A DNA stretch of 64,000 bases from Desulfobulbus alkaliphilus (GTDB lineage Bacteria; Desulfobacterota; Desulfobulbia; Desulfobulbales; Desulfobulbaceae), in assembly GCF_016918545.1 (NCBI RefSeq), contig NZ_JAFFQC010000010.1, positions 1-64,000 on the forward strand, written 5' to 3'. The position numbers and the translations under genes were made by a program. Below are positions 27,934-36,340 of the stretch, piece by piece; position 1 is the first letter of the stretch; every line of letters starts with the position of its first letter. A model generated the notes under the pieces. The model did no database searches, was not told the origin of the DNA, and saw only the letters and a program-made list of their open reading frames with translations.

Positions 27934-28218
27934 ATGAACAAATCCGAACTGATTGAAGCCCTGGCCGAAGCGATGAACATTCCCATACGTGAAGCCGCTT
28001 CAATCACCAACACGATTATTGAAACCATGAGCGATGCTCTCGCAAAAGGTGAGTCCATCGAAATTCGTGGTTTTGGCAGCTTTGTCGTCAAAGAATATGA
28101 ATCCTATACCGGCCGAAACCCGAAAACCGGCGAAAAAATTCAGGTGAGACCGAAAAAACTGCCTTTTTTCAAAGTCGGGAAAGACCTTCGGGAACAGGTC
28201 AATAGGGGAAAAGTCTAA
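27934..28218 (+). CDS. HU/IHF-family DNA-bending protein, IHF-beta-like
   Basis: The 94-residue protein is a standard member of the bacterial histone-like family. The dimer arm carries GRNPKTGEKIQV near residue 59, whose proline intercalates DNA. ESIEIRGFGSFVVKEY near residue 38 and the C-terminal FFKVGKDLREQVN are closest to integration host factor subunits, the beta one in particular. It compacts and bends DNA for recombination, replication and transcription control. AGGGAGAACAGGT precedes the ATG. It converges with rimO, leaving only 13 bases between the two stops, and no terminator is visible. Confidence 0.93.
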   Translation: MNKSELIEALAEAMNIPIREAASITNTIIETMSDALAKGESIEIRGFGSFVVKEYESYTGRNPKTGEKIQVRPKKLPFFKVGKDLREQVNRGKV

Positions 28219-28231
28219 AACAGCCTGACCC

Positions 28232-29581
28232 TTATTCAACGTTTATTTTCTTGCTGATAACCTCTCCCACCAAATCATAGGTGTGCGCCTCGGTGATCCG
28301 CACGGCAACGATGTCACCGGGGCGAACCTCACCAGCGGTAATATAGACGCAGCCATCTATCTCAGGTGCCTGAAATCTGGTCCGCCCTTCCAGGAGCAGA
28401 TCACTCTCTTCACTGACGCCTTCGATCAAAACCGGTTCCACGCCTCCGACATAACGCTGCTGCAGTTCCGCGCTGATCGCAGCCTGAACCCCCATGATCC
28501 GCTGATACCGGTCAACCTTTGCTTCTTCCGCCACTTTTCCGGAAAAGGTTGCCGCGGGACTGCCCTCTTCGTCCTGGTATTGAAAGACGCCGACATGTTC
28601 AAGTCGCCAGGCCAGCAGAGCTTCGGCCATCAGGTCAACATCCTGCTCGGTTTCTCCTGGAAAACCAACCATGAGGGTGGTGCGCAGCGCGCACCCCGGC
28701 AGGTATCGCCTGACCCGATCAATCAGATCGTCCAATGAGGTGCGGTCGTAGTGACGATTCATCCGGGTGAGAACAGGGTCACTGACGTGCTGAAAAGGAA
28801 TATCAAGATAGGGCAGCAAACGCTTCTGCTCCGCCATAAGCTGCAACAGATCGTCAGTCACACTGGCCGGATACAGGTAGAGGAGGCGAAACCAGGGGAT
28901 GCCGGTCTCCTTGAGCAGAACGGAGAGCAGATTGACCAGGTCTTTTTCCCCGGTTCGATCGGTGCCATAGGCGGTGAGATCCTGGGCAATGAGGGAGAGT
29001 TCCAGAACCCCTGAGCGCTCCAGAGCTTTTGTTTCGACCAGCAGGTCGGACTTGGTTCGACTGCGAAGCCGTCCGCGAATGGATGGAATCATGCAATAGG
29101 CGCAGCGATTGTCACACCCTTCGGTGATCTTCAGGTAGGAACGAAAGAAGGGGGTCGCAATCCTCCTGGTGACCGAACTGTCCATGACATAGGTCGCGCC
29201 CCCGGGATTGACGGTGAGGTTCGAAGGTGCTGCCGGCGCGGCAAGCATCTGATTGATCCGGGGGAAATCATCCAAACCGACAAACAGATCCACCTCCGGT
29301 AATTCATCGAGCAAAGAACGCCCATAGCGTTGCACCATGCAACCGGTAACGACCAGGCGCACCGCAGGATTCAGTTCCTTGCACGCCGCCAGTTCGAGAA
29401 TAACGTCAATGGCCTCCTCCACTGCCGGCTGGATAAAGCCGCAGGTGTTGACCAGGAGCACGCTGGCGTCTTCCGGTTGCTCCACCGTTTCATATCCATC
29501 TCTTTCCAGAGCAGCGAGCATCACCTCGGAGTCAACCAGATTCTTGGGACAACCGAGACTGACCAGGTACAGTGTTTTCAT
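28232..29581 (-). CDS. rimO: Ribosomal protein S12 methylthiotransferase RimO
   Basis: This radical-SAM enzyme methylthiolates Asp89 of ribosomal protein S12. The 449-residue protein has an N-terminal MTTase domain (LVSLGCPKNLVDSEVML near residue 5, then VNTCGFI near 44, and the third cysteine in VVTGCMVQRYG near 80), the radical-SAM CxxxCxxC in TEGCDNRCAYCMIPSIRGR near 153, and a C-terminal TRAM domain. The CPKNLVDSE motif separates RimO from MiaB. Two [4Fe-4S] clusters are expected. An internally deleted repeat lies just upstream (29608-29688). Confidence 0.96.
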   Translation of the reverse strand: MKTLYLVSLGCPKNLVDSEVMLAALERDGYETVEQPEDASVLLVNTCGFIQPAVEEAIDVILELAACKELNPAVRLVVTGCMVQRYGRSLLDELPEVDLFVGLDDFPRINQMLAAPAAPSNLTVNPGGATYVMDSSVTRRIATPFFRSYLKITEGCDNRCAYCMIPSIRGRLRSRTKSDLLVETKALERSGVLELSLIAQDLTAYGTDRTGEKDLVNLLSVLLKETGIPWFRLLYLYPASVTDDLLQLMAEQKRLLPYLDIPFQHVSDPVLTRMNRHYDRTSLDDLIDRVRRYLPGCALRTTLMVGFPGETEQDVDLMAEALLAWRLEHVGVFQYQDEEGSPAATFSGKVAEEAKVDRYQRIMGVQAAISAELQQRYVGGVEPVLIEGVSEESDLLLEGRTRFQAPEIDGCVYITAGEVRPGDIVAVRITEAHTYDLVGEVISKKINVE

Positions 29582-29607
29582 GATATCATTCGTATAGGTT
29601 GCTGCTG

Positions 29608-29688
29608 CCCGGATCCGTGAGCGTTCCCGAACCCAGAATGATTACAGTGCGATAGAGGCAAAACAAGTCCGGCCGTCACGGCTTCAGG
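29608..29688 (+). repeat. Dispersed TIR-bounded repeat, deleted copy (81 bp)
   Basis: The left end CCCGGATCCGTGAGCG and right end CCGTCACGGCTTCAGG remain; the hairpin and most of the interior are lost. The stop codon of the phosphorylase gene (29684-29686, minus strand) lies inside the right terminus. Confidence 0.75.
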
Positions 29689-30394
29689 TCATTGTTTGCA
29701 TGAAGTTGCATAGTCTTGCGAGCAGATTATGAGAACAGGCGCGGAAATTTTTCTGCCTGTAGTTCGGGTTCCACTCGGCGGCATACAATTCATCTGAAAC
29801 CAGCAGAACCGCGGCCAGCGATACTCCCCGAAACCTGGCCACCGCCTGAAGAGCGGCAAATTCCATGTCGACAGCGAGAATCCCGTCAGCGCTGTATCGC
29901 TTTATTTTCTCACGGGTTTCCCGATAAACCGCATCCGTGGTCCAGATACAACCCTTTTTTGGCTCAAGGCCCCAGGTGGCCAATGCAGCAGCCAGCACAT
30001 CCGACAGCACATCGGCCACCACTTCTTTGACCTGATAGTGACTGCTGGTCCCCTCTTCACTGAAAGCGCTTGTCGGCACAAAGACATCACCAACCCGAAG
30101 GGCAGGGGTCAAGGAACCGCACCAGCCATACAGGACTATCTTTGAGGCACCGAGGACGATGAGCTTTTCCAGGCAGATGGCAGCCATGGGGGCGCCAACG
30201 GCGGGTCCGGCGACAAAAAACCTGTCACTGGCATACAAGTGCGCATTGAAGAGAAAAGAACGCTGTAAATCGTACCGTTGGGCAAGGTGAGAAAAACTGT
30301 GCTTATCTGAAGGGTTGACAGCAAGAATTCCAGTCGCGGGGAGTTGCGGTTCGCCGGGCAGGCGCTGTGGATTGATGACGCAGGACTCCTTCAT
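29684..30394 (-). CDS. Nucleoside phosphorylase family protein
   Basis: This 236-residue protein has the PNP/UDP phosphorylase superfamily fold: GPAVGAPMAAICLEKLIVLG near residue 64, YGWCGSLTPALRVGDVFVP near 91, and VDMEFAALQAVARFRGV near 182, where the Glu contacts ribose. Members phosphorolyse purine or uridine nucleosides, or cleave futalosine-like compounds. Its family neighbours in Desulfobacterota are annotated only generally, so the substrate stays open. The start at 30394 is preferred; a longer frame to 30490 would begin inside a repeat remnant. The last codons and TGA stop coincide with the end of another repeat copy. Confidence 0.85.
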   Translation of the reverse strand: MKESCVINPQRLPGEPQLPATGILAVNPSDKHSFSHLAQRYDLQRSFLFNAHLYASDRFFVAGPAVGAPMAAICLEKLIVLGASKIVLYGWCGSLTPALRVGDVFVPTSAFSEEGTSSHYQVKEVVADVLSDVLAAALATWGLEPKKGCIWTTDAVYRETREKIKRYSADGILAVDMEFAALQAVARFRGVSLAAVLLVSDELYAAEWNPNYRQKNFRACSHNLLARLCNFMQTMT

Positions 30395-30483
30395 CGGCGA
30401 TGGGCTCTTAATGATGATTATTTCAGCGGCGCGCCGGCTGGGCCGAATATCTGGACCGGCAGCAGCCAATCTCGAGGAAAAAA

Positions 30484-30558
30484 TCTGCATCCGTGACGGC
30501 AGGATTCTTGCTTTGGATACATAGTACTGTCAACATGTTATACTGGCAGAAGCGCTGG
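30484..30558 (-). repeat. Dispersed repeat, truncated copy
   Basis: TCTGCATCCGTGACGGC and the adjoining sequence (GATTCTTG, GGATAC, ACTGT) match the right end of the family. No left end is present. It sits between the phosphorylase start and the atpE terminator. Confidence 0.6.
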
Positions 30559-30565
30559 AAATGGC

Positions 30566-30598
30566 AAAAAAAAGGGGCCGTGGCAACAGCCACAGCCC
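30566..30598 (-). terminator. Rho-independent terminator of the atp genes
   Basis: On the minus strand GGGCTGTGGC pairs with GCCACGGCCC around a TGTT loop (30574-30598), followed by eight T residues (30566-30573). It stands 32 bases behind atpE. Confidence 0.92.
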
Positions 30599-30629
30599 TT
30601 ATGCCGGTGTTGGTTCTCAGTGTTGAGAA

Positions 30630-30977
<348 letters not shown>

Positions 30978-31700
30978 TCAATGCGCTTCCTCCATGGCCC
31001 CGGCGCAGTAGATCATGGCAAGCATGACGAACACAACCCCCTGGATAACGGAAACGAGTACACCAAGGGCAAGAATGGGCAGGGGGGCAAAGTAGGCGCC
31101 GGCAAGCATGAACAGAACGGTCAGCAGGACTTCCTTGGCAAATATATTCCCGAAAAGACGCATGGAGAGGCTGATCAGGCGGGCAAAGTTGCTGATCAGT
31201 TCGATAATGAACATAAAGGGTGCCAGCACTTTGCTCGGCCCCATGAAATGTTTGTAATATTTGAGCCCATGATACTTGAACCCCAGGAAATGGTGGGTGA
31301 CCCAGACAATGAGGGTCATTGCCAGAGTGATGTTCAGGCTCGATGTCGGTGACAGAAAGCCGGGAATGACTCCAATCAGATTGGAGACAACGATATAGAA
31401 GAAAAAAGTCGCCAGCATGGGGAAGAGCATTTTCGCTCCCTTTTCCCCCAGAGTGTCCGTACAAGCGCCCATGAGTCCACCAATGGTCACTTCCCAGAAA
31501 TTCTGACCGCTGCCCGGGATCATCTCCATTTTACCAAGGGTTAATTTGGGGACGATAATAAGAAACGCCATGACCATCCAGGTGTAGGTCATGTAGGGTG
31601 CGCACAGTTTTTCCAGGAAGGTGTGGCCGATCGGGGTGTGCGGGACCGGCAATCCTAATAATTCAAGAATCAATGAAATAAAAAGTATCGGGTGTTCCAT
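30978..31700 (-). CDS. atpB: ATP synthase Fo subunit a
   Basis: The 240-residue membrane protein is the stator channel next to the c-ring. The essential arginine lies in ISNFARLISLSMRLFGNIFA near residue 160 (R of SMRLFGN). Further family signatures are LVSNLIGVIPGF near 107 and the C-terminal LVSVIQGVVFVMLAMIYCAGAM. About six transmembrane helices are visible. It lies between atpI and atpE. The b, delta and all F1 subunits are missing from this cluster and must be encoded elsewhere. Confidence 0.97.
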   Translation of the reverse strand: MEHPILFISLILELLGLPVPHTPIGHTFLEKLCAPYMTYTWMVMAFLIIVPKLTLGKMEMIPGSGQNFWEVTIGGLMGACTDTLGEKGAKMLFPMLATFFFYIVVSNLIGVIPGFLSPTSSLNITLAMTLIVWVTHHFLGFKYHGLKYYKHFMGPSKVLAPFMFIIELISNFARLISLSMRLFGNIFAKEVLLTVLFMLAGAYFAPLPILALGVLVSVIQGVVFVMLAMIYCAGAMEEAH

Positions 31701-31714
31701 GGCCTACACTCTCC

Positions 31715-32161
31715 TCAAACTTTGCTCGGCATCCTGCATAACCCTGTGCTCAAGCCGATAATGACAACGCTGAACATGACCGTCATCAGTCCCAGGGTCA
31801 GGCCGATCATGTCGATCGTCATCCTGGAGGCCAACACGGCAAAAAGTAAAAAAAGGACCACCAGTCTGGCAAAAAATTTCAGCATAAACTGGGTTTTCTG
31901 TAAACGAATCAACGACGCATGCCGGTCCTCGGATGCACTTACTTTGTGCACTAACCCATGGACATCGCGCTGCAACAACCAGAAACTGACGTTCACCAGC
32001 AAGCCGCCGATGAGCACGGACCTGACAAAAACCCAGGAATAAAAAAGCCAACCGCATCCCGCCAGCAACACCAGCAACACCAGACTGAAGATCATAATGC
32101 GGCGAATGGCCAATTCCCAAGGGTCGGCCACAGCACCAGTCTGCGTTTTTTCTTCAGTCAT
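31715..32161 (-). CDS. atpI: ATP synthase subunit I (AtpI)
   Basis: The 148-residue protein has four hydrophobic helices (about residues 22-44, 47-65, 92-112 and 118-141) and a position between atpZ and atpB, the usual place for AtpI. AtpI helps assemble the c-ring and may move Mg2+ or Ca2+ with AtpZ. The motif GGLLVNVSFWLLQRDV near residue 52 resembles the FxxLx N-terminal helix pair of the family. Its ATG overlaps the atpZ stop by 8 bases, which indicates translational coupling. Confidence 0.85.
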   Translation of the reverse strand: MTEEKTQTGAVADPWELAIRRIMIFSLVLLVLLAGCGWLFYSWVFVRSVLIGGLLVNVSFWLLQRDVHGLVHKVSASEDRHASLIRLQKTQFMLKFFARLVVLFLLFAVLASRMTIDMIGLTLGLMTVMFSVVIIGLSTGLCRMPSKV

Positions 32162-32381
32162 TGCTGATTTGTTTAGTCAGTGTCCACAGGGTTTTAAAGC
32201 CTGCGACAATACCGAAGGCGAAAAAAACAAAGGTCAAATAAGGTGCCGTCTTGCCAGAAAATACTTTGTGGTCAAGCACCCAACCCAGACCGAAGCCGAT
32301 CAGGATTGAAAAAACGAAACTCATCCCCACATGGCTGTAGAGTACCAATTGTCTGAACATCTCCCTACGTTCATCAGCCAT
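32154..32381 (-). CDS. atpZ: AtpZ/AtpI-type Fo-ATP synthase assembly protein
   Basis: This 75-residue protein has two transmembrane helices (SHVGMSFVFSILIGFGLGWV and YLTFVFFAFGIVAGFKTLW) joined by LDHKVFSGKTAP, the layout of AtpZ (DUF/PF09527) proteins encoded upstream of atpI. The family helps load c subunits into the rotor. The ATG at 32381 is chosen because the longer frame (to 32453) begins right at the hemL stop and matches nothing. It is the first atp gene after hemL. Confidence 0.88.
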   Translation of the reverse strand: MADERREMFRQLVLYSHVGMSFVFSILIGFGLGWVLDHKVFSGKTAPYLTFVFFAFGIVAGFKTLWTLTKQISND

Positions 32382-32464
32382 CTGGTATCCTGTCCTTCTG
32401 GCCCGGACGTTATCGGTGAAGCTACTGGTAGCATGCGCGACGGGCCAGCGCAATAATTTTTTAA

Positions 32465-33754
32465 TTAAACCATCAATTTTTTGAATGATGCTTCAGTCAT
32501 AGTCAGCGCTTTTTCCAAGTCATTCCGTTGATGCGCCGACGAGATGAATGCCGCCTCGAACTGGGAAGGCGCCAACCATATCCCCTGGGCCAGCATCTGA
32601 CGATAATGCTGACCATAGCGCTCGGTATCAGCCCGCATGGCCGAAGTGAAATCGGTCACCGGTCCTTCGCTAAAAAAACAGGTCATCATCGAGCCAATGC
32701 GGTTGACAACCACGGGCACCGGCGACCTGGCAATTATCTGTTCCAGTTCCTCGCCAAACCAGGCGCTCTTTTCTTCCAGTTCTTCATAAAAGCCGGGGCG
32801 GCCGACAACGTCGAGCATGGCCAGGCCGGCGGCCATGGCCAGAGGGTTGCCGGAGAGAGTCCCGGCTTGATACACGGGACCTTCGGGGGCAATCATATCC
32901 ATGATTTCTCTTTTACCACCATATGCACCCACGGGTAAGCCGCCACCGATGATTTTGCCAAGGCAGGTCATGTCAGCCTCGATTCCAAACCGTTCCTGGG
33001 CGCCCCCCGCGGCCAAACGGAAACCGGTGATCACCTCATCAAAAATCAAAACAATACCCAACTCGGCGGTCAACCTGCGCAGGGTGCGGAGAAAAGCGGG
33101 ATCCGGAATCACAACGCCCATATTGCCGGCAACCGGCTCGACAATCACGCAGGCAATGTCCAGTTTTTCATCCCGCAGCGTCTGTTCGAGAACCTCGACA
33201 TCGTTATACGGAATGGACAAGGTATTTTTAACGATATCTCCAGGCACCCCCGGACTTCCCGGAATGCCGAGCGTGATCAGCCCGGACCCGGCCTTGACCA
33301 GAAACGAATCGGCGTGCCCGTGGTAACAACCGTCGAATTTGATCACCATCCGCCGGCCGGTATACCCTCTGGCAAGCCGAACCGCACTCATGGTGGCCTC
33401 GGTGCCGGAATTGACGAATCGCAATTTTTCAAGGGAGGGCATGGCGCTCCGCACCCGTTCCGCCAGCGCAACCTCAAGAGCACAGGGCGCTCCAAAACTG
33501 GTTCCGGCAGCGGCGGCCTCACAGATTGCCGCCACTACCTCCGGATGGGCATGCCCTAAAATCATGGGTCCCCAGGAACCGACAAAATCAATGAAGGTGT
33601 TGCCATCCACATCAACAAGCCGGCACCCAGCCGCGCTGGCAACGAAAAGCGGATCGCAGCCCACTGACCTGCAAGCCCTGACCGGTGAATTGACTCCCCC
33701 TGGGATAGACCTTTGCGCCTGGGCAAAAAGCTCTGCCGAACGTTCGGTTTTCAT
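32465..33754 (-). CDS. hemL: Glutamate-1-semialdehyde 2,1-aminomutase
   Basis: This PLP enzyme makes 5-aminolevulinate in the C5 route to tetrapyrroles. That route supplies siroheme to the dsr sulfite reductase encoded in the same window. The 429-residue protein has the family N-terminus (FAQAQRSIPGGVNSPVRA), VNSGTEATMSAVRLARGYTG near 115, LIFDEVITGFR near 240, and the PLP lysine in CLGKIIGGGLPVGAYGG near 265. It lies 84 bases upstream of atpZ, in the same direction, and may be cotranscribed with the atp genes. Confidence 0.97.
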   Translation of the reverse strand: MKTERSAELFAQAQRSIPGGVNSPVRACRSVGCDPLFVASAAGCRLVDVDGNTFIDFVGSWGPMILGHAHPEVVAAICEAAAAGTSFGAPCALEVALAERVRSAMPSLEKLRFVNSGTEATMSAVRLARGYTGRRMVIKFDGCYHGHADSFLVKAGSGLITLGIPGSPGVPGDIVKNTLSIPYNDVEVLEQTLRDEKLDIACVIVEPVAGNMGVVIPDPAFLRTLRRLTAELGIVLIFDEVITGFRLAAGGAQERFGIEADMTCLGKIIGGGLPVGAYGGKREIMDMIAPEGPVYQAGTLSGNPLAMAAGLAMLDVVGRPGFYEELEEKSAWFGEELEQIIARSPVPVVVNRIGSMMTCFFSEGPVTDFTSAMRADTERYGQHYRQMLAQGIWLAPSQFEAAFISSAHQRNDLEKALTMTEASFKKLMV

Positions 33755-33771
33755 CTCTCTCCTGCAATAAT

Positions 33772-33989
33772 CCTGAATCGGTGAGCGTTCGTCCGTGCGT
33801 CAGCTTCGTTGTTCGTGGCCATTCGATTAAAGTTGACTTTATCGGACGGTTACGGGGAATGAAAATGGCGTACGGACGGATACCCCGAAGGGCGGCTGGT
33901 GAAAGGTATTGCCAAGGGTCCATCTTCAATTATAAAATAATTACAACGAGATATACCCAAAACAAAATTTCAGCCGTCACGGATTCAGG
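33772..33989 (+). repeat. Dispersed TIR-bounded repeat, full-length copy (218 bp)
   Basis: It has left end CCTGAATCGGTGAGCG, near-palindrome with CACTTTATCGG-type arms (diverged), hairpin CCCCGAAGGGCGG, A/T-rich part and right end CCGTCACGGATTCAGG. It is flanked by the perfect 5-bp direct repeat ATAAT on both sides. It lies between the hemL start and trxA. Confidence 0.92.
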
Positions 33990-34239
33990 ATAATCAATGC
34001 CCGATATCGGGCCTTCGCTGATACCGGGGTATATAGCATGGTCGTTTCGGCCCTGTCAAAAGCAAAAATGATTTCAGCCCATTTGATCATTGACAGAGTC
34101 GCAAAGATGTTACATTTTTCTTGTCACCAGAAAATGAGCGAGGTAGAGTACAATTTTACATTTATTCAACAAATAACCGGCGGAAATGCAACATATCTTC
34201 ACCGTTTTTCCCACGGTTATTCTTCAAGGAGACACATCA

Positions 34240-34569
34240 ATGGCAACAGACAAAGTAGCACATGTATCAGACGGCGAATTCGACAGCAAGGTTCTTGGCA
34301 GCGATCTTCCCTGCCTGGTGGATTTCTGGGCCCCCTGGTGCGGCCCGTGCAAAGCGATCGGTCCGGTAATCGATGAACTCGCGGCAGAATTCGACGGCAA
34401 AGTCGTTATTGCCAAAATGAATGTCGATGACAATCCGGCAACCCCTGGAAAGTTCGGTATCCGCGCCATTCCCACCCTGATCCTGTTTAAAGGCGGTGAA
34501 GTTGTCGATCAGATCACCGGTGCTGTCGGTAAATCACAATTGCAGGACCTTATCAACAAGGCCCTCTGA
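34240..34569 (+). CDS. trxA: Thioredoxin
   Basis: This 109-residue thiol-disulfide oxidoreductase reduces protein disulfides in the cytoplasm. The redox site is WAPWCGPCKAIGP near residue 30. The family cis-proline is in IRAIPTLILFKGGE near residue 75. AAGGAGA lies 8 bases before the ATG at 34240, so the longer frame from 34186 is not needed. The 250 bases upstream, back to the full-length repeat, hold no gene; TTGACA occurs at 34090 but with no well-spaced -10 box. Confidence 0.96.
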   Translation: MATDKVAHVSDGEFDSKVLGSDLPCLVDFWAPWCGPCKAIGPVIDELAAEFDGKVVIAKMNVDDNPATPGKFGIRAIPTLILFKGGEVVDQITGAVGKSQLQDLINKAL

Positions 34570-34645
34570 TCCTTTCAGATACGGCTTCCGGAAAGACGTT
34601 CTCCGCCCACCTTGGCGGGATTCAGGCAAGCCACTGTACCCCATG

Positions 34646-34705
34646 CCTGAATCCGTGACAACTGGACGCTTTTTTGGAATATATTAACTGTAATCAGGTT
34701 ATAGA
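34646..34705 (-). repeat. Dispersed repeat, truncated copy upstream of bamD
   Basis: CCTGAATCCGTGACAACTGGACGCTTTTTT and the following A/T-rich bases match the right end of the family. The sequence stops matching shortly before the bamD ribosome-binding site, so the left part is lost. Confidence 0.7.
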
Positions 34706-34733
34706 AGTTCAGACAAGGCCGCGAGGAAAGGAC

Positions 34734-35582
34734 ATGATGAAAATGCGGCACTCACACCCGGCAAATCACCGCCTTCTCGCGCTGCTGCTTTTCCTGGCCC
34801 TGACAGGTTTCAGCCTCTCCGGGTGTGCCACATTTGAAGGGATGTTCAGCAGTTTTACCTTTGGTGAACAGCAACCAGCTTTGGATCAGCAACCTGAGAT
34901 GCTGCTCATCAAAGGCATGGAGGCCTTTGATGTCGGCAACTACAGCGCTGCCATCAAGGCTTTCAACACCATTCTCGATGAGCACCCCTTCAGTCCCCAG
35001 GCCATGCTCGCCGAATTGAAAGCAGCCGATGCCCACTATTACAGCGGAAAATACCCAGAGGCCAAAGCGCTGTACACAGCCTTTGAGGAACGCTACCCCA
35101 CCAACGAGGCCATCCCCTACGTCCTCTTTCAGAGCGGCATGAGTGACTTTAAGCGTACCGACCGCATAGACCGGGACAAGTCGAGCGCTCAGGATGCCAT
35201 TCAATCCTTTTCCCGCCTGCTCCAAGCCTATCCACAATCACCCTATGCCGGCGAGGCCAGGGTCAAAATAGAGGAGGCCAGAGAATTTCTGATCAACCAC
35301 GAATACATGGTCGCGGTTTTCTACGTACGGACCAAAAGGTACGATGAAGCCAAGCATCGGCTCAATTACCTGCTGACCGTGTACCCTGAGTCGACCATCG
35401 CTCCAAAGGCCAGGGCCCTTCTTGATCGCCTGGAAGCAGACAATCCCCCAGTCTGGGGACTTGGCAGATGGCTGCCTCGTTTCATGACCTCTGAGCGAGA
35501 CAGCGTTGATGAGGAGGCATTGACCCGAACCGATCTGTCACCCATGGGAGATGGTGAGTATCCCGGCAGCGACAGGGATTGA
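34734..35582 (+). CDS. bamD: Outer membrane protein assembly factor BamD
   Basis: This lipoprotein is part of the BAM complex, which folds beta-barrels into the outer membrane. The 282-residue protein has a lipobox LSGC (cysteine near residue 31) and tetratricopeptide-type repeats: GMEAFDVGNYSAAIKAFNTI near residue 60, DAHYYSGKYPEAKALYTAF near 100, and SFSRLLQAYPQSPYAGEA near 157. HEYMVAVFYVRTKRYDEAKH near residue 195 is the typical BamD fourth-repeat signature. GAGGAAAGG precedes the ATG at 34734. The protein extends about 35 residues past the last repeat in an acidic tail. Confidence 0.93.
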   Translation: MMKMRHSHPANHRLLALLLFLALTGFSLSGCATFEGMFSSFTFGEQQPALDQQPEMLLIKGMEAFDVGNYSAAIKAFNTILDEHPFSPQAMLAELKAADAHYYSGKYPEAKALYTAFEERYPTNEAIPYVLFQSGMSDFKRTDRIDRDKSSAQDAIQSFSRLLQAYPQSPYAGEARVKIEEAREFLINHEYMVAVFYVRTKRYDEAKHRLNYLLTVYPESTIAPKARALLDRLEADNPPVWGLGRWLPRFMTSERDSVDEEALTRTDLSPMGDGEYPGSDRD

Positions 35583-35588
35583 TTTTTT

Positions 35589-35716
35589 CCTGAATCCGTG
35601 ACGGCTGGACTCTTATTTTAGATTCATTTTATCTGTAAGCAGATTATAATTGCAGCGGAATCCTTGATAATAACCTTCACCAACCGCCCTTCGCGCGTCC
35701 GCTCCCCGGATCCAGG
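35589..35716 (-). repeat. Dispersed TIR-bounded repeat, internally deleted copy (128 bp)
   Basis: It starts with CCTGAATCCGTGACGG 7 bases after the bamD stop and ends with CCGGATCCAGG 7 bases before the stop of the next, convergent gene. The centre, with the second near-palindrome, is missing, and the hairpin is damaged (CGCCCTTCGCGCG). Confidence 0.85.
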
Positions 35717-35722
35717 GCTTCT

Positions 35723-36340
35723 TCACCGGGGCGGAAGAAGACCACACATATAAGGATGGGCCTCCAGGTCTGTCACCAGCCGTTCTACCGGTCGTTCCGT
35801 GTCCAGGAGAATGTACGAACCCTCTTCCAGCGCATCCGGTAGCTCGTAGGTCTTTTTCTGATGCAGGTAAATCTCCCAGCGACCATCAGAGACCGCCCTG
35901 GAATCTTTTGCACGTTGCTCAAGCCGTCGACGAACCTCGTCATCAGGGCAGATGCAGAAAATAAAGACAGCAGAGCCACCCAGGTCCCGCGCCACCCCCC
36001 GTACCGCGTCACGATATCGGCGGCGGCTGTATGACCCATCAAGGATCACCACCGCAGCCCCATGGGCAGAATCATCACGGACCCGATCGAGCATGGCCTG
36101 GTAGGTCGCCTCTGTAAAGGCTGTGGAATAAATCCCCGCCCCGACCTGGTCCGGCCTCCGTTCCGTGGCCTGAAGGCCTGCCAGTTCTTTGCGAATCCGA
36201 TCGCTATTATGATACGGAACCTGGTATCTCTGTGCCAGAACCTGACCGAGGGTCGATTTACCGGAAGCGGTCATGCCGGCAAAAACCAGTATGGCTATGG
36301 CCGCCTTGCCCGGAGGTGCCCCTCCTTTTACCGCGGTCAT
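35723..36340 (-). CDS. P-loop kinase, C-terminal half of a split two-domain kinase
   Basis: The 205-residue protein has Walker A FAGMTASGKSTLGQVLA near residue 18, an NSD motif and RKELAGL near 45, ILDGSYSRRRYRDAV near 100 (Walker-B-like Asp), and a lid-like arginine-rich RRRLEQRAKD near 135. It belongs to the COG0645-type kinases that are usually fused behind an aminoglycoside-phosphotransferase-like domain in one protein of about 520 residues. Here the ATG at 36340 overlaps the stop of that upstream domain in an ATGA. The substrate of the family is unknown. Confidence 0.85.
   Translation of the reverse strand: MTAVKGGAPPGKAAIAILVFAGMTASGKSTLGQVLAQRYQVPYHNSDRIRKELAGLQATERRPDQVGAGIYSTAFTEATYQAMLDRVRDDSAHGAAVVILDGSYSRRRYRDAVRGVARDLGGSAVFIFCICPDDEVRRRLEQRAKDSRAVSDGRWEIYLHQKKTYELPDALEEGSYILLDTERPVERLVTDLEAHPYMCGLLPPR

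Noticed and set aside
33781-33993. Similar short peptides (RPCVSFVV type) predicted at several loci, e.g. 33781 and 48121
   Set aside because: They arise because the dispersed repeat happens to be open in one frame. Other copies carry stops and frame changes, so there is no sign of selection for a protein.
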